This document shows, piece after piece, positions 1-5,163 of a stretch of 5,163 nucleotides of DNA (position 1 is its first letter; each line of letters opens with the position of its first letter). The DNA comes from Actinomycetes bacterium. GTDB taxonomy: Bacteria; Actinomycetota; Actinomycetes; Actinomycetales; Cellulomonadaceae. The stretch is from positions 1 to 5,163 of the forward strand of contig JAEYNO010000160.1 in the NCBI GenBank assembly GCA_023412515.1. Reading direction: 5' to 3'. Both the position numbers and the translations under genes were made by a program. Under the pieces are notes generated by a model. That model did not search any database. It saw only the letters and a program-made list of their open reading frames with translations, and had not been told where the DNA came from.

Positions 1-70
1 GAAGCTAAGCCCTTCAGCGCCGATGGTACTGCACTCGCCAGGGTGTGGGAGAGTAGGACGCCGCCGGACA
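1..70 (+). rRNA. rrf: 5S ribosomal RNA, 3' part only
   Basis: This is the 3' portion of a 5S rRNA gene whose 5' part lies left of the window. The sequence opens in the conserved GAAGCTAAGC segment (helix III/loop B region), continues through GCGCCGATGGTACTGC, then GGGAGAGTAGGACGCCGCC, which are hallmark 5S stretches of high-GC Gram-positive bacteria. The terminal GCCGCCGGAC would pair with the missing 5' end to form helix I, so the mature 3' end should fall at about 68-70. The exact end cannot be fixed without the 5' strand. As the usual last gene of a 16S-23S-5S operon, it implies an rRNA operon to the left, and the strong hairpin that follows supports this. Confidence 0.96.
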
Positions 71-78
71 ACCATTCA

Positions 79-115
79 ACGAAAGGCCCACCCCTCACAG
101 GGGTGGGCCTTTCGT
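79..115 (+). terminator. Strong hairpin terminator of the rRNA operon, probably bidirectional
   Basis: A perfect inverted repeat pairs 79-94 with 100-115 (16 bp) around a 5-nt loop (TCACA); the core is AAAGGCCCACCCC with its reverse complement. It begins about 9 nt after the 5S 3' end. The stem contains an A-run/T-run pair, so it reads as a terminator in both directions, but the tail beyond it on the + strand (CGTTC) is not a real U-run. That is common for actinobacterial terminators. On the - strand it could catch transcripts reading through from glgB. Confidence 0.9.
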
Positions 116-238
116 CGTTCACCACGCGCTCTCACCGCGCGCACCCGGCACGAGCGAGCGCCGCACCCCGAGCGGAGTGCGGCGCTGGCGTCGTGCCATG
201 CGGACCGTGGCACGTGCGGACGCGCGACGGCCGGTCGG
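116..238. other. Convergent intergenic region between the rRNA operon and glgB
   Basis: Between the 5S terminator and the glgB stop codon there are about 120 bp holding only the compound hairpin at 147-197. I see no tRNA cloverleaf, no plausible small gene with a ribosome binding site, and no promoter. The two transcription units converge here, so its expected role is transcription termination. Confidence 0.7.
147..197 (-). terminator. Compound GC-rich hairpin downstream of glgB, putative terminator
   Basis: Two nested inverted repeats form one long stem: the outer arms 147-153 and 191-197 (GGCACGA/TCGTGCC, 7 bp) and the inner arms 157-166 and 177-186 (AGCGCCGCAC/GTGCGGCGCT, 10 bp), separated by a small internal loop (154-156 against 187-190) and capped by a 10-nt loop. 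It lies 41 nt past the glgB stop codon on the glgB-sense strand. No T-run follows on either strand, so it would be a U-less hairpin terminator or a 3' stabilising structure. The position supports glgB termination, but the function is inferred. Confidence 0.55.
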
Positions 239-2440
239 TCAGTCGTCGTCGCCGGCGTCCTCGTCCGCGACGAGGACGATCGCACCCAGGGGCGGCACTC
301 GCACCCCGGCGGACCAGGCACGCGCGTAGTGCGTCACGGGCTCGGCCTGCACGGCGCCCAGGTTGCCGACGCCGGAGCCGCCGTAGATCTCCGCGTCCGA
401 GTTGAACGCCTCGCGCCACCGCCCGCCCTGCGGCAGCGGCACGCGCCAGCCCTCGTGGGGGACGCCCGCGAAGTTCACGACGACGACCGCCGGCGGGGTG
501 TCCACGCCCTTGCGGACGTACGCCAGCAGGTTGAGGTCCGCCTCGTCCGACGCGAGCCACTCGAACCCGTCGGGCGTCTCGTCGAGCTGCCAGAGCGCCG
601 GCGTCGCTCGGTACAGGGCGTTGAGGTCGGTGAGGCACCTCTGGACGCCGCGGTGCGACGCGTCGTCGAGCGCGAACCAGTCCAGCGAGCGTGACTCGGC
701 CCACTCGCCCTGCTGCGCGAACTCCTGGCCCATGAACAGCAGCTGCTTGCCCGGGTGCGTCCACTGGTACGCCAGGAGCGCACGGACCCCGGCGAGCTTC
801 TGCCAGTGGTCGCCCGGCATGCGGCCGTACAACGAGCCCTTGCCGTGGACGACCTCGTCGTGGCTGATGGGCAGGACGAAGTGCTCCGAGTACGCGTACA
901 CCATCGAGAACGTGATCTCGTGGTGGTGGTAGCGCCGGTTGATCGGTGACTCCTGCAGGTAGCGCAGGGTGTCGTTCATCCACCCCATGTTCCACTTCAG
1001 GCCGAAACCGAGGCCGTTCGCGCTCGTCGGCGCGGTGACACCGGGCCACGCGGTCGACTCCTCGGCGATCATCATGATCCCCGGCGCGCGCCGGTACGCG
1101 GTCGCGTTGGCCTCCTGCAGGAACGAGATCGCCTCGAGGTTCTCGCGGCCGCCGTACACGTTCGGGCGCCACTGCCCGGGCTGACGCGAGTAGTCGAGAT
1201 AGAGCATGGACGCGACGGCGTCGACGCGGAGCGCGTCGACATGGAACTCCTCGAGCCAGTACGTCGCGTTGGCGACCAGGAAGTTGCGCACCTCCGAGCG
1301 CCCGAAGTTGAAGACGTACGTGCCCCAGTCCGGCTGCTCGCCGAGCAGCGGGTCCGGGTGCTCGTACAGCGCCGTGCCGTCGAACTGTGCCAGCGCCCAC
1401 TCGTCCTTCGGGAAGTGCGCCGGCACCCAGTCGAGGATCACGCCGATGCCGGCGCGGTGCAGGCAGTCCACGAGGTAGCGGAAGTCGTCGGGGTGGCCGA
1501 AGCGCGACGTCGGGGCGTAGTACGACGACACCTGGTAGCCCCAGGACCCGCCGAACGGGTGCTCCGCCACGGGCAGCAGCTCGACGTGCGTGAAGCCCGT
1601 CTCGAGGACGTACTCGGTGAGCTGGTGCGCCAGGTCGCGGTACGACAGCCCCTGCCGCCACGACCCGAGGTGCACCTCGTACACGCTCAACGGCCCCGTG
1701 TGCGGGTCGCGCTGCGCGCGGGCCGTCATCCACGCGTCGTCCGACCACGTGAAGCGCGACTCGACGACCACCGAGGCCGTCGCGGGCGGGACCTCGGTGC
1801 CCTTCGCGAGCGGGTCCGCCTTCTGGCGCCACGAGCCGTCGGCCCCGAGGATCTCGTACTTGTACCGGGCGCCCGCCTCGACACCGGGGACGAACAGCTC
1901 CCAGATGCCGCTGTCGCCGAGCGAGCGCATCGCGTGCGTCGCGCCCTGCCAGTGGTTGAAGTCGCCGACCACGCGCACCGCGCGGGCGTTGGGCGCCCAC
2001 ACCGCGAACGACGTGCCGCGCACCTCGCCGAGCTGGCCCGGGTAGGTGTGCACGTTGGCGCCCAGCACCTGCCAGAGCTGCTCGTGCCTGCCCTCGCGCA
2101 CGAGGTGCCTGTCGAGCTCCTGCACGGTCGGCAGGAACCGGTACGGGTCGTCCACGGTCGTGGTGTGCCCGCCGTACGTGACCTCGAGGCGGTAGTCCGG
2201 CACGACCGTCCCCGGCAGCAGGGCCACCCACACGCCATCGGTCTCGTGCTGCGCGTCGACGCTCCCCGCCGCGGTGGTCACGACCACCCGGTCGGCGAGC
2301 GGACGCAGCGTCCGGACCGTGACGGCGCCGTCGCCGACGTGCGGGCCGAGCACCGCGTGGGGGTCGTAGAACGTCCCGGCCGCGACGGCACGGAGCGTGT
2401 CGTGGTCGACGGGCACGGGGGACGGTGCGGCCGCAGTCAT
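239..2440 (-). CDS. glgB: 1,4-alpha-glucan (glycogen) branching enzyme GlgB, GH13
   Basis: GlgB cuts an alpha-1,4-glucan chain and rejoins the piece through an alpha-1,6 bond, creating branches in cytoplasmic glycogen (EC 2.4.1.18). The product is 733 aa from the chosen ATG, close to the 728 aa of E. coli GlgB. Domains in order: N-terminal module with DPHAVLG (residues 26-32); CBM48 with FAVWAPNA (145-152) and GDFNHW (159-164); GH13 barrel; C-terminal beta domain from about 625; acidic tail DEDAGDDD. The four GH13 regions are intact: DWVPAHFP (337-344), DALRVDAV with nucleophile Asp407, MIAEEST with acid/base Glu460, and ISHDEVVHG with Asp528. Spacings between the three catalytic residues match E. 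coli Asp405/Glu458/Asp526 exactly. LLFMGQEFAQ (567-576) is also typical. The start is ATG at 2440, with GGGGGTGA 12 nt upstream; an in-frame TTG at 2452 directly abuts that motif and is less likely. It is the last gene of the leftward set, 78 nt after the regulator. No key residue is missing. Confidence 0.97.
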   Translation of the reverse strand: MTAAAPSPVPVDHDTLRAVAAGTFYDPHAVLGPHVGDGAVTVRTLRPLADRVVVTTAAGSVDAQHETDGVWVALLPGTVVPDYRLEVTYGGHTTTVDDPYRFLPTVQELDRHLVREGRHEQLWQVLGANVHTYPGQLGEVRGTSFAVWAPNARAVRVVGDFNHWQGATHAMRSLGDSGIWELFVPGVEAGARYKYEILGADGSWRQKADPLAKGTEVPPATASVVVESRFTWSDDAWMTARAQRDPHTGPLSVYEVHLGSWRQGLSYRDLAHQLTEYVLETGFTHVELLPVAEHPFGGSWGYQVSSYYAPTSRFGHPDDFRYLVDCLHRAGIGVILDWVPAHFPKDEWALAQFDGTALYEHPDPLLGEQPDWGTYVFNFGRSEVRNFLVANATYWLEEFHVDALRVDAVASMLYLDYSRQPGQWRPNVYGGRENLEAISFLQEANATAYRRAPGIMMIAEESTAWPGVTAPTSANGLGFGLKWNMGWMNDTLRYLQESPINRRYHHHEITFSMVYAYSEHFVLPISHDEVVHGKGSLYGRMPGDHWQKLAGVRALLAYQWTHPGKQLLFMGQEFAQQGEWAESRSLDWFALDDASHRGVQRCLTDLNALYRATPALWQLDETPDGFEWLASDEADLNLLAYVRKGVDTPPAVVVVNFAGVPHEGWRVPLPQGGRWREAFNSDAEIYGGSGVGNLGAVQAEPVTHYARAWSAGVRVPPLGAIVLVADEDAGDDD

Positions 2441-2518
2441 GTGCCTACCCAATCACCCCCGGGGCGTCGGCGCAGGTGGTCGCCGCACACCGTCGCGCCC
2501 CGGGCGCGCGCGGCGCGG
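2441..2518. other. Gap between the regulator stop and glgB
   Basis: These 78 bp hold the glgB ribosome binding site and a short GC-rich near-palindrome (CGCGCCCCGGGCGCG). That palindrome has too small a loop to form a convincing terminator. I see no clear -35/-10 pair and no LacI-type operator palindrome. Whether glgB is transcribed from here or by read-through from the mannosidase/regulator genes cannot be decided from the sequence. Confidence 0.5.
2453..2460 (-). promoter_or_regulatory. Ribosome binding site that decides the glgB start
   Basis: On the glgB strand this reads GGGGGTGA, a 7-of-8 match to GGAGGTGA. It ends 12 nt before the ATG at 2440, which is long but workable, and it directly touches the in-frame TTG at 2450-2452, leaving no spacer there. 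This favours the ATG. A weaker GGGTAGG lies only 3 nt from the ATG, too close to act alone. The motif follows CCCC, giving a self-complementary CCCCGGGG, but with no loop it cannot fold as a hairpin. Confidence 0.6.
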
Positions 2519-3382
2519 TCAGCGCGCGCGGCGGGCGGTGCTGCCGCGCGCGACGAGGCGGGGGAGCGGCGCGGACGACGTCGTCGGCCGGCCCGACGCG
2601 AGCAGGTTGAGCACGGCGTCGGCGACCTGGACACCCATCGCGTGGACGTCGAGGCTCATCGCCGTCAGCGGCGGGTGCGCGAGCCGGCACAGCGCCGAGT
2701 CGTCCCACGCGAGCAACGACACGTCACCGGGGACCGACAGCCCGAGCTCGTGCGTGACGCCGAGCCCCGCGACCGCCATCACGTCGTTGTCGAACACGAG
2801 TGCCGACGGCGGGTCGTTGCGGCCCAGGAGCGTGCGGGCCGCGCGCGTGCCCGAGGCCTCCGCGTAGTCGCCCTCGACGACAACGCCGCGCGCGCCGCGG
2901 GCCGCGCACTCGGCGAGGAACGCGTCGGTCCGCGACCGCGTGTGCGCGAGGTCGGCAGGCCCGGAGACGCGGCCGATCGCCGTGTGCCCGAGGTCCACGA
3001 GGTAACCGACCGCGTCCCGCATCGCCTGCGCGTTGTCGATCCACACGTGCGCGACCCCGTCGAGCGTGCGTTCGGGACCGCCCACGACGACGGTCGGGAT
3101 GCCGAGCGTGCGCAGCACGTCCGGCCGCGGGTCGTCGACGACGAGGTTGACGAGCACGACCGCGTCGACGAGCCGGCCCTGGCCCCACCGACGGTAGGCG
3201 GCGATCTCGGCGTCGTGGTCCGGCACGACGTGCAGCAGCAGCGACCGGTCGTCGGACGACAGGGTCTCCTCGATGCCGCCGATGAGCTCCATGAAGAACG
3301 GCTCGAGCCCCAGCATGCGCGCCGGGCGGGCCAGCACCAGTCCGATCGCGTCAGCGCCCACGGTCGTCAGCGTAGCCGCCAC
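2519..3382 (-). CDS. LacI/GalR-family sugar-sensor protein lacking the DNA-binding HTH domain
   Basis: The 287-aa product is a LacI-type ligand-binding (periplasmic-binding-protein-like) domain. Visible family marks: DAIGLVLARP (residues 11-20, start of the sensor), LVDLGHTAIGRVSGP (128-142), RTDAF (151-155), DNDVMAVAGLG (198-208), LSVPGDVSLLAWDDS (215-229), PLTAMSLD (238-245) and the C-terminal LVARGSTA (276-283). The sensor is complete. Family members are usually about 330-345 aa, with about 55-60 residues of HTH plus hinge helix before the sensor. Here only about 10 residues precede it. In-frame codons upstream of the GTG at 3382 run into the mannosidase gene and do not encode an HTH. The first residues, VAATLTTV, resemble the start of ordinary LacI proteins, suggesting an internal in-frame deletion. 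The GTG start has a weak GGGACGG 7 nt upstream and lies 31 nt after the mannosidase stop, so co-transcription is likely. As encoded it cannot bind DNA in the LacI manner; it may be non-functional, act as a non-DNA-binding partner, or reflect an assembly error. Confidence 0.88.
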   Translation of the reverse strand: MAATLTTVGADAIGLVLARPARMLGLEPFFMELIGGIEETLSSDDRSLLLHVVPDHDAEIAAYRRWGQGRLVDAVVLVNLVVDDPRPDVLRTLGIPTVVVGGPERTLDGVAHVWIDNAQAMRDAVGYLVDLGHTAIGRVSGPADLAHTRSRTDAFLAECAARGARGVVVEGDYAEASGTRAARTLLGRNDPPSALVFDNDVMAVAGLGVTHELGLSVPGDVSLLAWDDSALCRLAHPPLTAMSLDVHAMGVQVADAVLNLLASGRPTTSSAPLPRLVARGSTARRAR

Positions 3383-3389
3383 GTCGGGG

Positions 3390-3396
3390 CCGTCCC
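3390..3396 (-). promoter_or_regulatory. Weak ribosome binding site of the LacI-family gene
   Basis: The strand reads GGGACGG, 7 nt before the GTG at 3382 and inside the 31-nt gap after the mannosidase stop. It is an imperfect Shine-Dalgarno match, but the spacing is normal. Its presence supports GTG 3382 as the authentic start rather than a random internal codon, which matters for reading the missing HTH as an internal deletion. Translational coupling to the mannosidase is possible at this distance. Confidence 0.4.
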
Positions 3397-3413
3397 GGGC
3401 GGCGGGCCGCTGG

Positions 3414-5163
3414 TCACGAGAGGGGTGTGCGCGTCGCCCGACGTGCGGCGACGAGGTCGTTCGCGGTGCGCAGCACGGGGCGCGCGACGAGCGCGTCCGC
3501 GTCCAGCGGGGCCGGCGTGCGGACCCGGAACGTCGCGCTCGCGCCCGCGGGCAGCGTCACCAGCGCCTCGTCGACGGTCGCGCCCGGGTCCAGCCGGTCG
3601 ACCAGCAGCGTGAGGTCGCGGACCAGCGACCGCGCGGTGACCTGGACCTCGTAGCCGTCCTGCACGGGGTGCACGCGGGCGTCGAGGGCGTCGGCCTCGA
3701 GCGCGAGGTCGACGTCCTCGACCCACGTGCGGACCGTGCGGCACCGGTCGAGCGTCACGACGAGCACCTCGTGCGCGGGGTGGTCGGGCGTCCGCACGCC
3801 CGGGGGCACGGGGAACGTGCCCACCGACCAGGCCCCGACCGTCAGCGGGCGTTCGGCGCGCGCGAGCACGCGTCCGTCGAGGGTCTGCCGCTCGAGCACG
3901 GCCGTGCCCTTCCACAGCACGGGCGTGTCGTTGACGACGACGAGCGCGTCGTGCCCGTCGCGCGGCTGCACCGTGACGAGCCGGTCGGCGAACGCCGCAC
4001 GCATCGCCCACCACAGCGGCTTGGGGCGCCCGTCGCCGTCGACCGCTGCCCACGACGTCACGGGCCAGCAGTCGTTGAGCTGCCAGACGATCGCCCCCGC
4101 GGTCGTCGGCCACCAGGACCGGTAGTGCTCGATCGCGAACCGCACCGCGCGCGCCTGGTTGAGCTGACCCGCCCACAGCCAGTCGGCGAGGTCGGCGGGC
4201 ACGCCCAGGTGCGGCGCCATGCCGCGGTCGAGCTTGCCGTTGCCGTCCTCCGCCTTCTGGTGCAGCAGGAACGTCGGGTGCTCCTTGCCGGCGACGGTGC
4301 CGTCCGCGGCGCGCACCGCGCGGGCCAGCGTGGCCCACGTGGGCGGACCCTGGAAGCCGAACTCCGAGCAGAAGCGCGGGACCTCGTCGCGGTAGGCGGT
4401 GTAGTCGACGCGGTTCCACACCTCCCACTGGTGGTGGGAGCCGTGGTCCGGGTCGTTGGGGTGCACCTCGTGCAGGTCGTACCCGGGCGAGGCGGGGCTG
4501 TTCTCGACGTACGGGCGCGTGGGGTCGAGCTCGGCGACCACCGCCGGGAACAGCTCGGTCGCGTACCGCAGGCCCCACGTGCGCCCCTCGAGCTCGTCGG
4601 GCCACCCCCAGTCGCGGAAGCCCCAGAGGTTCTCGTTGCCGCCGTTCCACACGACGAGCGAGGGGTGCGGCGTGAGGCGTGCGACGTGCTCGCGCGCCTC
4701 GGCCTCGACCTCCTCGAGCAGCGGCGACTCCTCGGGGTACGCCGCGCACGCGAGAAGGAAGTCCTGCCACACCAGCAGGCCGCGCTCGTCGCACAGGTCG
4801 TAGAAGTCCTCGGACTCGTAGATCCCGCCGCCCCACACGCGTACGAGGTTGAGGTGCGCGCCGAGGGCCTGGTCGAGCCGGCGCGCGAGGCGGTCGCGGG
4901 TGATCCGGGTGAGCAGGTGGTCGTCGGGGATCCAGTTCGCGCCGCGGACGAACACCGCTCGGCCGTTGACCCGCAGCGTGAAGGCCGCGCCCACGTCGTC
5001 GGGGGAGGTGTCGAGCTCGACCGTGCGGAAGCCGATGCGGCGGGACCACGCGCCGAGCCGCGCGCCGGTGGTGCGCGGACCGGCGGGCGCGGCCGCGTCC
5101 GCGGCGTGCAGCTCGACCTCGAGCGCGTGCAGGGGCTGGGCGCCGTGGCCGACGGGCCACCAC
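3414..5163 (-). CDS. Beta-mannosidase, glycoside hydrolase family 2 (5' end outside the window)
   Basis: Retaining exo-enzyme (EC 3.2.1.25) that releases beta-mannose from non-reducing ends of manno-oligosaccharides. The frame is open to the right edge, giving 582 visible residues plus a TGA stop. It starts within WWPVGHGAQPL, typical of the GH2 sandwich domain, so the GTG at 4994 is internal and not the start. Visible marks, numbered from the edge: RIGFRTVEL (42-50), GANWIPDD (74-81), VRVWGGGIYE (107-116), LLVWQDFLLACAAYP (129-143), WNGGNENLW with acid/base Glu177 (codon 4632-4634), HHQWEVWN (243-250), FCSEFGFQG with nucleophile Glu267 (codon 4362-4364), and WQLNDCWPVTSW (360-371), followed by C-terminal beta-sandwich sequence. 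The 90-residue spacing of the two glutamates equals that of Glu429/Glu519 in C. fimi Man2A (842 aa). By that alignment about 250 N-terminal residues are missing and the full protein would be near 834 aa. Whether it is secreted cannot be seen. It is probably the promoter-proximal gene of the pair with the LacI-family gene. Confidence 0.96.
   Translation of the reverse strand, partial: WWPVGHGAQPLHALEVELHAADAAAPAGPRTTGARLGAWSRRIGFRTVELDTSPDDVGAAFTLRVNGRAVFVRGANWIPDDHLLTRITRDRLARRLDQALGAHLNLVRVWGGGIYESEDFYDLCDERGLLVWQDFLLACAAYPEESPLLEEVEAEAREHVARLTPHPSLVVWNGGNENLWGFRDWGWPDELEGRTWGLRYATELFPAVVAELDPTRPYVENSPASPGYDLHEVHPNDPDHGSHHQWEVWNRVDYTAYRDEVPRFCSEFGFQGPPTWATLARAVRAADGTVAGKEHPTFLLHQKAEDGNGKLDRGMAPHLGVPADLADWLWAGQLNQARAVRFAIEHYRSWWPTTAGAIVWQLNDCWPVTSWAAVDGDGRPKPLWWAMRAAFADRLVTVQPRDGHDALVVVNDTPVLWKGTAVLERQTLDGRVLARAERPLTVGAWSVGTFPVPPGVRTPDHPAHEVLVVTLDRCRTVRTWVEDVDLALEADALDARVHPVQDGYEVQVTARSLVRDLTLLVDRLDPGATVDEALVTLPAGASATFRVRTPAPLDADALVARPVLRTANDLVAARRATRTPLS

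Noticed and set aside
116..240. A tRNA or small RNA gene next to the rRNA operon.
   Set aside because: No T-arm GTTCGA-type motif, acceptor stem pairing or CCA context is visible; the only structure is the hairpin pair interpreted as terminators.
132..2231. A 699-codon open frame on the - strand in another phase over glgB.
   Set aside because: It is compositional shadow: the product is Arg/Gly/Ala-rich, while the frame ending at 239 carries all GH13 catalytic regions.
2457..2508. CCCCGGGG and CGCGCCCCGGGCGCG palindromes before glgB as an operator or a terminator.
   Set aside because: They are short, purely G/C and lack a usable loop or a T-run; such palindromes arise easily in this base composition and do not match a typical LacI-family operator.
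3383..3560. A frameshift that would put the missing HTH in another frame upstream of the LacI-family gene.
   Set aside because: In none of the three - strand frames does this stretch give a TVSR-like recognition helix or a hinge; one frame is the genuine mannosidase C-terminus with a normal ending, so no HTH-coding sequence is hidden here.
1241..3613. A 790-codon open frame on the + strand running antisense to glgB, the LacI-family gene and the end of the mannosidase gene.
   Set aside because: Its product is an Arg/Val/His/Ala-rich low-complexity string with no recognisable domain, and it overlaps three genes with intact family motifs. Long antisense open frames are expected where third positions are nearly all G or C.
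3414..4994. Treating the mannosidase as a complete 526-aa protein starting at GTG 4994.
   Set aside because: The same frame stays open to the window edge and encodes conserved GH2 sequence upstream (RIGFRTVEL, WWPVGHGAQPL), so GTG 4994 is an internal valine codon and the gene is cut by the window.
3367..5163. A long open frame on the - strand in another phase over the mannosidase gene, reaching the window edge.
   Set aside because: The translation is Arg/Pro/Ala-rich without motifs; the overlapping frame ending at 3414 contains the full GH2 signature. It was also inspected as a possible source of the missing HTH and contains none.

Overview
The window is high-GC, with G/C-rich third codon positions throughout, and carries an actinobacterial-type 5S rRNA 3' end, an actinobacterial-style branching enzyme and a GH2 beta-mannosidase resembling Man2A of Cellulomonas fimi. 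I infer an actinomycete, most likely Cellulomonas or another member of the Micrococcales. This rests on sequence feel; no database search was made.

Layout from left to right: the last ~70 nt of a 5S rRNA gene on the + strand (end of an rRNA operon); a near-perfect 16-bp hairpin that terminates it; a short intergenic stretch with a second, compound hairpin; then three genes on the - strand, transcribed towards the rRNA operon. In transcription order these are a GH2 beta-mannosidase (5' end outside the window), a LacI/GalR-family regulator, and glgB, the glycogen branching enzyme. The gaps are 31 nt (mannosidase to regulator) and 78 nt (regulator to glgB). The first pair looks co-transcribed. 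glgB may be part of the same message or may have its own promoter in the 78-nt gap, but I see no convincing -35/-10 there.

The mannosidase would release mannose from beta-1,4-manno-oligosaccharides, the regulator's sensor domain would bind a sugar ligand, and GlgB puts alpha-1,6 branches into glycogen. The link between mannan use and glycogen storage is positional only.

The most notable observation is that the LacI-family protein has a complete sugar-sensor domain but no DNA-binding helix-turn-helix. Its first residues look like the start of a normal LacI protein, and they run almost directly into the start of the sensor domain. This suggests an in-frame deletion of the HTH and hinge, or an assembly error. 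Otherwise the window looks like ordinary chromosomal sequence; I found no mobile element, CRISPR array, phage gene or clearly new system.
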